A DNA stretch of 12,808 nucleotides. It comes from Planctomycetaceae bacterium (lineage in GTDB: Bacteria > Planctomycetota > Planctomycetia > Pirellulales > Thermoguttaceae). The stretch lies in NCBI GenBank assembly GCA_009776995.1, contig WRMR01000084.1, positions 1 through 12,808 of the forward strand, given 5' to 3'. Below the pieces are notes generated by a model. It ran no database searches. It worked only from the letters and a program-made list of their open reading frames with translations, and had not been told where the DNA came from. This document shows, piece after piece, positions 1 to 6,331 of the stretch (its first letter is position 1; each line of letters opens with the position of its first letter). The translations under genes and the position numbers were made by a program.

Positions 1-698
1 AAGCCGATGACAGCCGGTTCGCCTGCCCGTCCGCCGGGAAAGGTTTGCAACCCGACATGTATCATGCCGTGCAAAAATGTGCCGCAACACAAAATCACCG
101 CACCGGCACGGTAGGCAACGTTTCCATCGGTCAACACGCCCGTGACACGATGTTGCTGTAACGGCAGATATTGCACGGTAGGGTGGTCAGACGCTGACCG
201 CCGAAGTGGAACAGTTGATGTTACAATGGCATCATCATCCGATAGTTCGCGGCGTGACCGCCCTACCTTTTCGTATAACAGTTCAGCCGAATCACTACCA
301 CTGGAAAGCGGTTCGGTCAACAGCCCGACGACTGTTTCCTGTCGCAGTTCGAGATTCGGTTGCTGTTCAAGGTAATACTTGGCGAAAATATGGTAAGCGT
401 GTTTGTCGGCTTGGGCGCGCGGACCGTGCATGGCCGGGCCTTTGCTGCGGTTGAGCATACGGAATTGGATGCCGGTCGCGTCAATGGCCAGCCCCATCAT
501 CCCGCCGAGTGCGTCAATTTCGCGGACGATCTGCCCTTTGCCGACGCCGCCGATAGCCGGGTTGCAACTCATCTGGGCAATCGTGTCAAGGCTGCCCGTC
601 AGCAACACCGTCCGCGCACCCAGCCGCGCCGCCGCCAATGCCGCTTCGACCCCGGCATGACCGCTGCCCACCACGATGATGTCGTATTCAGGTTTCAC
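1..698 (-). CDS. mnmG: MnmG (GidA) tRNA uridine-5-carboxymethylaminomethyl synthesis enzyme, N-terminal part
   Basis: With MnmE, MnmG installs the carboxymethylaminomethyl group on the wobble uridine of certain tRNAs in the cytoplasm, using FAD. I translated the minus strand by hand: 232 codons are present and the 3' end lies beyond the left edge. The FAD-binding motif VGSGHAGVEAA is at residues 10-20. The family signature around MSCNPAIGGVGKG (43-55), including Cys45, and GGRAGEP (222-228) are both present, so the identification is firm. The start is a GTG at 698-696, chosen because it gives the family's normal N-terminus (MKPEYDIIVVGSG) and lies 2 nt after the stop of the upstream membrane protein gene, which suggests translational coupling; no good Shine-Dalgarno is visible. 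Oddity: between RQETVVGLL (119-127) and VTGVLTDG (185-192) there are about 50 residues where E. coli MnmG has only a short turn. Part of this is encoded by an inverted-repeat element (177-267). The frame stays open throughout. Confidence 0.95.
   Translation of the reverse strand, partial: MKPEYDIIVVGSGHAGVEAALAAARLGARTVLLTGSLDTIAQMSCNPAIGGVGKGQIVREIDALGGMMGLAIDATGIQFRMLNRSKGPAMHGPRAQADKHAYHIFAKYYLEQQPNLELRQETVVGLLTEPLSSGSDSAELLYEKVGRSRRELSDDDAIVTSTVPLRRSASDHPTVQYLPLQQHRVTGVLTDGNVAYRAGAVILCCGTFLHGMIHVGLQTFPGGRAGEPAVIG
177..267. repeat. Palindromic (MITE-like) element inside the mnmG reading frame
   Basis: GGTAGGGTGGTCA at 177-189 is repeated in inverted orientation as TGACCGCCCTACC at 255-267 (12 of 13 match). 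The left end also holds a perfect hairpin, GGTCAG-ACG-CTGACC, at 185-199. The element of about 91 bp encodes roughly residues 144-174 of MnmG without a stop codon, and the residues are charged and Ser/Arg/Asp-rich, unlike the rest of the protein. I see the inverted repeat directly. That it arrived by insertion is inference from the extra length relative to MnmG homologues. No clear target-site duplication was found. Confidence 0.7.
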
Positions 699-700
699 GG

Positions 701-1231
701 TTACCGTTCCCGATTTGGCCGCCCACCGTATCCGGTGTGAAACGGTGTGGTGGCAACACCGCTCCAGATTTTTGTTAAGAAAAACGGAGCCACAAGTGGC
801 ACGATGATGGAGATGAACAATTCATTGTCTTTCATCGTATCATGGAGCCAAAATGGGAAAAAAACGAGCAGACAACTCAGAGTAGTACCGACATAAACCC
901 AAGGCTTGACTTTCAGCATCCAGCGGATTCTCTGTTTTGCCTTTTGGATTTCTTTTTTGCGACGCATTCTGTGAAAAAACCACATGTTCACGGTAATGAA
1001 CCAAATATAGACAACAATACCGCCAAAGCCAATTTTCATCAAAAATGGCCCTTCGCCAAAACCATCAAGCGATCCAAGCAAAAACAACAGAGTAAAAGCA
1101 GCGCACAGTACCAACCCGTTCCATCGAGCAACCACATCTTCCCAATAGAATTTATTCCTGTCGTCATGGTCAGTTTGTTTTTTCATCCTGCGCATCTTGT
1201 TCAAAACCCATCGGAGAAATCGTTTGTTCAT
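701..1231 (-). CDS. Hypothetical four-helix membrane protein
   Basis: This 176-residue protein is not recognised. It has a basic, Arg/Lys-rich N-terminus (MNKRFLRWVLNKMRRMKK) and four likely membrane helices at about 38-56, 66-87, 110-130 and 137-157. A strongly basic loop (88-108) lies between helices 2 and 3, and the tail is short and polar. By the positive-inside rule both ends and the middle loop would be cytoplasmic. The start is uncertain: ATG at 1231 has no convincing ribosome binding site, and Met13 or Met16 are alternatives. The gene sits 30 bp after the antitoxin stop, and its own stop is 2 nt before the mnmG start, so the three genes are probably co-transcribed. The opposite strand is also open, but that product has no membrane or domain pattern, and the hydrophobic periodicity favours this strand. 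Confidence 0.7.
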   Translation of the reverse strand: MNKRFLRWVLNKMRRMKKQTDHDDRNKFYWEDVVARWNGLVLCAAFTLLFLLGSLDGFGEGPFLMKIGFGGIVVYIWFITVNMWFFHRMRRKKEIQKAKQRIRWMLKVKPWVYVGTTLSCLLVFFPFWLHDTMKDNELFISIIVPLVAPFFLTKIWSGVATTPFHTGYGGRPNRER

Positions 1232-1261
1232 GGGAGAGTGTTTTCAACGGTTCCAAAATTT

Positions 1262-1681
1262 CTAGTCCATAAACACATCGGGCGAAATACGGAAATGCTT
1301 GCCCAGAATCTTTATGTGCTCCAATGTTAATGACCGCTGCCCATTGAGAATTCTGGAACCCTGACCGGCGGAAGTGTTTAATAATCCGCCCAAGTCGGAA
1401 GCACTCATTTGATGCTCTTCCATGAGAAATTTGAGCACGTCCAGTCCCGTCGTACCCGATGGATCAATTCTGTGATGTTCTTGCTCATAACAATGAATCA
1501 GGTCGGACAGAGTGTTTAAGTAAACGGCCTGTCCTTTCGTCAACTTGGGTATTTGCAACAGACGGCCGATGAGTTTCAGAGCCTTGTCATATTCTTTTTC
1601 GTTGCGGATGGATGTCGGAATATGTTCCCCGACAAGGGCTTTTAAGGTTTTGGGCAACGGTTTTTTTGTGACTGTTGACAT
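1262..1681 (-). CDS. HigA-family antitoxin (helix-turn-helix), orphaned
   Basis: The protein has 139 residues. It matches the COG5499-type HigA antitoxins: an N-terminal helical part with the IRNEKEYDKALKLIGRLL pattern (25-42), a CYEQEHHRIDP link (64-74), then a Cro/C1-type helix-turn-helix (80-139) with recognition region GQGSRILNGQRSL (107-119). Such antitoxins bind and neutralise a HigB mRNA-cleaving toxin and repress their own promoter. The start at ATG 1681 is chosen because GGAAAG lies about 8 nt upstream and the family normally begins near this point. The reading frame actually extends upstream to 1750 through 23 codons of a HigB N-terminus, so automated annotation may report a 162-residue protein. 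No intact toxin gene is nearby. It is followed after 30 bp by the membrane protein gene. Family assignment is sure; whether it is still functional is not visible. Confidence 0.85.
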   Translation of the reverse strand: MSTVTKKPLPKTLKALVGEHIPTSIRNEKEYDKALKLIGRLLQIPKLTKGQAVYLNTLSDLIHCYEQEHHRIDPSGTTGLDVLKFLMEEHQMSASDLGGLLNTSAGQGSRILNGQRSLTLEHIKILGKHFRISPDVFMD

Positions 1682-1750
1682 GATTATTCTTTCCAAGTCA
1701 GGATAATTTTCCCAAAATTCCCGTAATGGCCGAAGGCTGATCACTCTCAT
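1682..1750 (-). pseudogene. Remnant of HigB toxin (first 23 codons) fused in frame to HigA
   Basis: The 23 codons upstream of the antitoxin start read MRVISLRPLREFWENYPDL followed by ERII. This is the characteristic beginning of HigB-type (RelE superfamily) toxins, typically MRxISxxxLREFWExxPDxE. The rest of the toxin, normally around 70 more residues with the catalytic core, is missing, and the sequence runs without a stop into the antitoxin. A promoter lies just upstream (1783-1811), as expected for a toxin-first higBA operon. I infer an internal deletion that removed the toxin and kept its promoter and start. The product may be a fused 162-residue antitoxin, or this may simply be the leader of the antitoxin mRNA. 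Confidence 0.75.
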
Positions 1751-1782
1751 GTCGATTCACTCAAACTGTTTGCATTTCTTCC

Positions 1783-1811
1783 ATTTTACGCCGGGAACGG
1801 TCATTTTTCAA
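1783..1811 (-). promoter_or_regulatory. Sigma-70-type promoter of the higA - membrane protein - mnmG unit
   Basis: On the minus strand, TTGAAA (1811-1806) and TAAAAT (1788-1783) are separated by exactly 17 bp. Transcription would begin near 1776, about 25 nt before the toxin-relic start codon. No clear palindromic operator for the antitoxin was found. Confidence 0.65.
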
Positions 1812-1873
1812 GGCGGGTTTGTTGAGAAATGGCGACCACCAGTCACAAAAAGGGTAAAATCGTGAGCGTAACA

Positions 1874-1902
1874 TTGAACCGATTGGAAAAATCAATTAAG
1901 AT
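1874..1902 (+). promoter_or_regulatory. Sigma-70-type promoter for the secreted glycosidase-like gene
   Basis: TTGAAC (1874-1879) and TAAGAT (1897-1902) are 17 bp apart. This gives a 5' leader of about 150 nt before the ATG at 2061. It is divergent from the minus-strand promoter at 1783-1811. Between them and in the leader I see no gene; the small minus-strand frame here has no recognisable content. Confidence 0.55.
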
Positions 1903-2060
1903 GACAGAGGATTCGGGAAAGAGGCAGGTTCTCTTCTGATATTTGGCCGCACCTGGATTTCGCGAAATTGGGTTGTGGCCATGCCTCGCCGGGATTGAGA
2001 ATGTATGAAGTTTCCACTTGAAGAACCGTTTTCGACACTATTTTTTCAGGAGTCATTCCC

Positions 2061-4754
2061 ATGTTTCGCATCCTGGTCAGCCTGATTTCAGCTTGTCTCA
2101 TTTGTCAAACACTTTCCGCCGATGAATTGCTACGGTGGGAAACCGATCATTATCAACTGGCACTTTCCGAAAATGGAATGGCCGAACACTTTCTCGACCG
2201 TCGAAACGGTACAGATTACATCAATGCGACAAACAAATCGCCTTTTTGTATTCTGAAACTTGAAAAATCCGGGCGGGATTTCGTGGCAAATCATGTCGCG
2301 CAAAATGGTGACGTGTTGACGTTTTCCTTTCCAGAAACGCCGGTCACCGTGAAACTCCGCGTCACGACGGAAAAAACGTATCTCGCGTTTGATGTCGTTG
2401 AAGTCACCGGAAATTTTTACTCGCTCCAGTTTGCCAAAGTACCACTTGGCATTGATTACGCGAAAAGCGATTTTGCCGCAAGCGCGATGAGCCGGAAAAT
2501 CAATACGAAAACGCTGGATTTTCCCGGTCGCTCGAACTTGCTTGGCGGTCAGTGTTATCAGGTTATCGGCTACGAGGGAGCGGGCGTCGTGTTGCTTGGA
2601 CTTCCTGAAGCACAACTGCGTGACGCCATGAAAGCTGTCGTCGATTCTTATCCGCCCGGCGAAATGCCTGTTTCCAGGGCAGGCGGCCCGTATGCCATGG
2701 ACAATCCGAAAAATCGCGGTTCCTACATCATCACCAGCGAGCCGATCACCGAAGATCAGGTGGCGGAATGGGCGGACCATCTTTCACAATTCGGCGTCGA
2801 TCAGGTCGATTTTCACCAGGGTGTGCCATTCCGGCAGGGCGACTTTCATTTCAACGAAAAAGCGTATCCGAACGGTATCGCCGATTTTCGCAAAACCAGC
2901 GAAGCTTTCAAAAAACACGGTATGGTCACCGGATTGCACACGTATGCCGAATTTTTAAGCCCGGAATCGCGTTTTGTGACCCCGGTGCCGAGTCAAGACC
3001 TCGACGTCATGCGGACCTTCACGCTGGCGGATGAGCTCGACGCGGAATCGAAAACCGTTCTTGTCGTGGAAAGTACGGCGGATGTTTCGGAAATCACCGG
3101 CTTTTTCGTGCGCAACAGCAAGGTCGTTCGGATAGACGACGAACTGATCATCATCAATCATCCGCAAAAAGAAGTGCCATTCGGATTCACGGAATGCACG
3201 CGAGGGGCTTACGGAACCAAAATTTCCGCTCATGCCAAAGGAACGCCTGTCGATCACCTGACGCAATTCTTTTTTCTTTTCGTTCCCAAGCCGGAGAGTG
3301 AACTGTTTCTCGAAGTGGCCCGTGAAACCGCGAAAGCCTACAATGAAGGCGGCTTCGGGATGATTTATCTTGACGCCCTCGACGGAACATGGTCGATCCT
3401 TGAGAATCCGGAATTGACGTGGTATTACGACGCGCTGTTCGTCAATGAAATCCTGAAGCATGCCGGGACGCCGCCGTTGCTTGAGTACAGTACGTTCAGT
3501 CCAAACCTCTGGTACGGGCGTTCGCGCATGGGAGCCTGGGATTCGGCACATCGCGGCTATCAAACGTTTTTCGACAAGCATATTGAGTCAAATCTTTCCA
3601 GTGCCGACCGGCTTTATCTTCCAGGACAGATGGGCTGGCTGGCAATCTGCCCTTCACGCGGGGACAACCTTGACAATTATCAATACGATGTCATGTTCCC
3701 GGAGGACGTTGAGTATCTTGGTGCGAAAAGCATGGAGCACGATTACGGCCTCTCTTATCTCGACATCCAAAAATCCGCCGCAACGCCGGCCACCTGGCGC
3801 AACGGCGGGATTTTGAAAAACTACGACACGTTGCGAAAAGAACGGTATTTTTCGCCGGAAACCATCGACCGGCTCAAAGAACCGGGCAAGCATTTTCTCC
3901 TGGAAAAATCCCAAAACGAGGAATGGCGATTGACGGAAGTGAATTACGGTCGCGCCGTATTGAGTTCGGCGAAAAACAGTTTCGATTACGACAATCCGTT
4001 TGTGAAACAAACACCAACAATGATCCGAATCGAAAACCGCCACCCAACTGTCGATTATGATCATTCCGATGCCATTGAATTAATCCCAATGGATGAAACA
4101 CAAGCCGTTGACAAACTCGTGTCGCAAAAATTTGAAACGCCGCTCGATCTGTCAAAGCACCTTGGCATCGGAGTTTGGGTATTTGGGGACGGCGGCGGTC
4201 AGCAAATCAACATCCGGTTTGACAGTCCGCATCACCTCGTTTCGGGACACACCGACCATTTCATTGACGTGGACTTCCACGATTGGCGTTATTTTTCACT
4301 GGCTGAAGCGGAGAATGGAACACGTCCTGATGTGAAATGGCCGGTCTCGTGCGACAACATTTACAGCGAGTTTCGCGAAAGGGTACATTACAACAGCATC
4401 TCGGAAGTCCACTTGATGATCATTGGCGATACGAAAAATTTGCGATTTCGAACCGTCAAGGCACTTCCGATTCGTGAAGATCGTCTCGTTGATCCGACGC
4501 TGGAAATCAACGGCCAAACAGTGACTTATGAAGGAACAATCAAAAACGGCCATTACATGGAATACACTCCGGGAAATCGGGCGGTCGTTTATGACTCGCT
4601 TGGCAATGAAATCAGCGAAATGAAGCCGTCTGCCAATCCAGTTGAAATCCCGAATGGAAAATCATCGGTTCGATTTTCCTGTACGACCGAATCGGGAAAT
4701 CAGGCCGCTGTTTGTGTCACGATCAGAACCAACGGCGGGCAGTTGCCTCGTTGA
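2061..4754 (+). CDS. Large secreted glycoside-hydrolase-like protein
   Basis: This 897-residue protein has a clear Sec signal peptide (MFRILVSLISACLICQTLSA, cut near residue 20). The start ATG has AGGAG 8 nt upstream (2048-2052). The exact family is not recognised. Residues 21-220 are beta-rich, as in the N-terminal sandwich of many glycosidases. Residues 220-560 look like a TIM barrel: strand motifs SYIITSE, GVDQVDFHQG (245-254), GMVTGLHTYAEF and GMIYLDALDG (around 433-442). Asp438 and Asp441 sit at strand ends and are candidate catalytic residues. An inserted beta stretch (about 330-410) interrupts the barrel. Around 680-800 there is a jelly-roll-like module (HLGIGVWVFGDGGGQQINI, later FIDVDFHDWRYFSL) of the type found in carbohydrate-binding domains, followed by a small beta domain. 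I infer a polysaccharide-degrading or -modifying role outside the cytoplasm. Activity and substrate cannot be read from the sequence. It seems to be transcribed alone. Confidence 0.85.
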   Translation: MFRILVSLISACLICQTLSADELLRWETDHYQLALSENGMAEHFLDRRNGTDYINATNKSPFCILKLEKSGRDFVANHVAQNGDVLTFSFPETPVTVKLRVTTEKTYLAFDVVEVTGNFYSLQFAKVPLGIDYAKSDFAASAMSRKINTKTLDFPGRSNLLGGQCYQVIGYEGAGVVLLGLPEAQLRDAMKAVVDSYPPGEMPVSRAGGPYAMDNPKNRGSYIITSEPITEDQVAEWADHLSQFGVDQVDFHQGVPFRQGDFHFNEKAYPNGIADFRKTSEAFKKHGMVTGLHTYAEFLSPESRFVTPVPSQDLDVMRTFTLADELDAESKTVLVVESTADVSEITGFFVRNSKVVRIDDELIIINHPQKEVPFGFTECTRGAYGTKISAHAKGTPVDHLTQFFFLFVPKPESELFLEVARETAKAYNEGGFGMIYLDALDGTWSILENPELTWYYDALFVNEILKHAGTPPLLEYSTFSPNLWYGRSRMGAWDSAHRGYQTFFDKHIESNLSSADRLYLPGQMGWLAICPSRGDNLDNYQYDVMFPEDVEYLGAKSMEHDYGLSYLDIQKSAATPATWRNGGILKNYDTLRKERYFSPETIDRLKEPGKHFLLEKSQNEEWRLTEVNYGRAVLSSAKNSFDYDNPFVKQTPTMIRIENRHPTVDYDHSDAIELIPMDETQAVDKLVSQKFETPLDLSKHLGIGVWVFGDGGGQQINIRFDSPHHLVSGHTDHFIDVDFHDWRYFSLAEAENGTRPDVKWPVSCDNIYSEFRERVHYNSISEVHLMIIGDTKNLRFRTVKALPIREDRLVDPTLEINGQTVTYEGTIKNGHYMEYTPGNRAVVYDSLGNEISEMKPSANPVEIPNGKSSVRFSCTTESGNQAAVCVTIRTNGGQLPR

Positions 4755-4848
4755 AAACGTCATCGGCCGATGGACCGGGAACCATCTTGCGAAACTGACA
4801 GACTTGTCCGACACAAGGAGTCACGCAAAATTCACGTAATATTCCCAT

Positions 4849-5066
4849 CTGAACCGCGAGAGTTATACCGTACAACGCCATGGACTTTGCATTGATGTCT
4901 GTGAACTTTGTGTACCCCTTTGTGATCTTTGTGTTGAAATATTTTAACACAAAGGCCACAAAACTTTTCACAAAGGTCACAAGAGTAATGCCAGTCCAGT
5001 CAATGGCCTTCGACAGGATATCGAGCGGAATGACCGCTCTGTTACCGTTGCGGCTCTGGTGAATCG
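4849..5066. repeat. Composite palindromic repeat with arms shared with the element near 10.17 kb
   Basis: The right arm, GACCGCTC..GTTACC..GCGGCTCTG at 5032-5058, matches 10179-10205 at 24 of 27 positions. The left arm, CTGAACCGCGAGAGTTAT at 4849-4866, matches 10140-10157 at 14 of 18. At 10.17 kb the two arms are separated by only a short loop; here about 150 bp containing a different palindrome (4878-5007) lies between them. I infer one mobile or recombinogenic element inserted into another. No transposase is encoded, so it would be non-autonomous. Confidence 0.6.
4878..5007. repeat. Long imperfect palindrome of CTTTGTG motifs
   Basis: The left arm (4899-4935) and right arm (4946-4983) are near-perfect inverted repeats around a 10-nt AT-rich loop (4936-4945). 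Each arm contains CTTTGTGTT and a second CTTTGTG copy about 20 bp out. Weaker symmetry (TGGACT..GCATT) continues to about 4878 and 5007. Such an arrangement would form a long hairpin in RNA or single-stranded DNA. No open reading frame is credible here and no T-run follows it, so it is not a standard terminator. It looks like a REP/MITE-type dispersed element. Confidence 0.75.
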
Positions 5067-5081
5067 AACAACTTATTTTTT

Positions 5082-5135
5082 CGCGGGTCCTAACCGCCTT
5101 GAGGCTGGTACATAACCTGTGCTAGAGAACCCGCG
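5082..5135 (+). other. Stem-loop between repeat and promoter
   Basis: CGCGGGTCCT (5082-5091) pairs with AGAACCCGCG (5126-5135), 9 of 10 positions. An inner hairpin, ACCGCC-TTGA-GGC-T-GGT, lies at 5093-5109. It is upstream of the next gene's promoter and has no T-run on its downstream side, so it is neither a clear terminator nor a leader element of the next gene. It could be the end of the upstream transcript, a small structured RNA, or another repeat. Confidence 0.35.
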
Positions 5136-5152
5136 TCACGACAATGGTTGAT

Positions 5153-5181
5153 TTGCATTTGCAAAAGAGTTTTGGTAGAAT
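5153..5181 (+). promoter_or_regulatory. Sigma-70-type promoter for the Tat-exported flavodoxin-like gene
   Basis: TTGCAT (5153-5158) and TAGAAT (5176-5181) are separated by 17 bp. Transcription would start near 5188, about 50 nt before the ATG at 5238. Confidence 0.6.
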
Positions 5182-5237
5182 GCAACATCGATCTTAAGAG
5201 ACAGTTTCCCACAACCCATATTGAAAGGAACAATCCA

Positions 5238-5930
5238 ATGTTTGAAACTCAACGACGTGATTTTCTCAAACGGTCCGCTCTCACCATTTCCGGTGTCCTC
5301 GGCACCGGAGTGGTGGCCACGACCCTGACCTCCGTTGCAACGGCTCAAAACGCAGCCGCGCAAAAACGCAAAATTATCGGAATCAATACCAGTCACCGTG
5401 CCGGCAAAACCTGTGCGGAATCGCTTCAGATCGTTTTCGAGGCGATTCACGCGGCGGATGCGTCGCTGGAAACGGAGCTTCTGGAACTGGCGACGATGAA
5501 TTTCGGCATTCCCGTCGTCGGCGGTGAACAGCCTGCCGATGATTTGGATGGCGTTCTTGCCAAAATCACCGCGACCGATTGTGTCGGCATTGTCCTGGCT
5601 TCCCCGGTATATTTCGGGCTCCCTTCGGCGCGATGTGTCGCACTCATTGATCGGCTCCAGCCGGTTCGCAGAGTCTGGGGGCTGAAAAACAAGATTCTCG
5701 GACTGGTCACTGTTGCCGCCGGTCGAAATGGTGGTCAGGAAACCGTACTGCACGCGATGTCGAACGCTTTGGTTGCCCAGCAAATGATTCTGGCCGTCGA
5801 TGGCCCGCCGACTTCGCACTGGGGCGGAACGCTTTGGAACCAGAACGACACCGTTGCCGCCGACGAACCAGGAAGCGCGACCGCCAAAAACCTGGGAACA
5901 CGAATCGCCGAACTCGCAAAAATGGTCTGA
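5238..5930 (+). CDS. Tat-exported NAD(P)H-dependent FMN reductase / flavodoxin-like protein
   Basis: The protein has 230 residues. The start is ATG 5238, with AAAGGAA about 7 nt upstream; the frame is open further back to 5148, but that lies before the promoter. The N-terminus RRDFLKR (6-12), followed by a mild hydrophobic stretch and AQNAAA (36-41), is a twin-arginine signal, so the protein is probably exported folded with its cofactor. The mature part has a flavodoxin-like fold of the NADPH-dependent FMN reductase / iron-sulfur flavoprotein group: first strand KIIGIN (45-50), the conserved ASPVYFGLPSARCVALIDRL (121-140), and GRNGGQETVLHAMSNAL (162-178). The phosphate-binding loop is TSHRAGKT (51-58), not the usual SPRxxGNT. 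The cysteine cluster of true iron-sulfur flavoproteins is absent, so FMN alone is likely. The electron partner is unknown, and no redox neighbour is present. Confidence 0.85.
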   Translation: MFETQRRDFLKRSALTISGVLGTGVVATTLTSVATAQNAAAQKRKIIGINTSHRAGKTCAESLQIVFEAIHAADASLETELLELATMNFGIPVVGGEQPADDLDGVLAKITATDCVGIVLASPVYFGLPSARCVALIDRLQPVRRVWGLKNKILGLVTVAAGRNGGQETVLHAMSNALVAQQMILAVDGPPTSHWGGTLWNQNDTVAADEPGSATAKNLGTRIAELAKMV

Positions 5931-6128
5931 TGGCGTTTGACAAAACCATTGCCCCAAGACTTCAAGGGCACTGACTGACACACAGGTTGAACTGAAAATC
6001 TGCGGAAATCCCGTTCAATCCGTATTCATCAGCACCAAAAATCACAAGCACTGACTTATCTACCAGAATGAAATCTGATGCTGTGACTAGGAAATTCGGC
6101 AAAAATGATGTTTTTTTTGAAATTGCTC

Positions 6129-6157
6129 TTTCCAAAAATTGAAAAAACTGCTAAATT
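6129..6157 (+). promoter_or_regulatory. Possible promoter for the metallopeptidase gene
   Basis: TTTCCA (6129-6134) and TAAATT (6152-6157), each 4 of 6 to consensus, are separated by 17 bp. The leader would be about 165 nt. It is weaker than the other promoters in the window. Confidence 0.35.
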
Positions 6158-6308
6158 CCTGCAATCCTGACTTTGAAGGTCGCTCATCGCAGGGAATGCC
6201 GATAGAAAACGAGAGAACTCATGTCAGGTATGGCACTTGAAAACACGTTGCTGTAGGGGCATTTGTTACAGGCGAATATGGCTTAATTTCCCACAGCGAA
6301 CAATTTTG

Positions 6309-6328
6309 CCCAATGGATTGGGGGTTTT
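6309..6328 (+). terminator. Terminator- or attenuator-like stem directly before a start codon
   Basis: CCCAA-TGGA-TTGGG (6309-6322) forms a five-pair stem followed by GG and five T. It overlaps the G-rich stretch (6320-6324) that is the only candidate ribosome binding site for the start at 6332. It could therefore mask that site rather than end transcription. The stem is short, so this is tentative. Confidence 0.3.
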
Positions 6329-6331
6329 TCC

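Larger units (their letters stand above)
5931..6331. other. Intergenic gap without recognisable gene
   Basis: About 400 bp, AT-rich in the centre. The only open frames are very short (for example an 11-codon frame at 6221) and have no support. It contains a possible promoter (6129-6157) and a small stem with a T-run just before the next start (6309-6328). No tRNA, riboswitch consensus or repeat was recognised. Confidence 0.5.

Noticed and set aside
142..740. Several plus-strand open frames across the first 740 bases
   Set aside because: All are antisense to mnmG, whose translation matches the family closely.
842..1330. Plus-strand open frame of 162 codons
   Set aside because: It lies opposite the membrane protein and antitoxin genes, both of which have clear hydrophobic or family patterns; its own product has no domain or ribosome binding site.
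1892..2101. Minus-strand open frame of 69 codons
   Set aside because: It overlaps the plus-strand promoter and the start of the secreted protein gene, and shows no recognisable content.
4899..4983. CTTTGTG palindrome as a terminator of the 2061 gene
   Set aside because: It is about 145 bp past the stop and is not followed by a T-run; the tandem words in each arm fit a dispersed repeat better.
5136..5981. Minus-strand open frame of 281 codons
   Set aside because: It is the antisense shadow of the Tat-exported flavodoxin-like gene, which has a promoter, ribosome binding site and family motifs.
6221..6256. Eleven-codon open frame before the metallopeptidase, considered as a leader peptide
   Set aside because: No ribosome binding site of quality and no regulatory codon run is visible.
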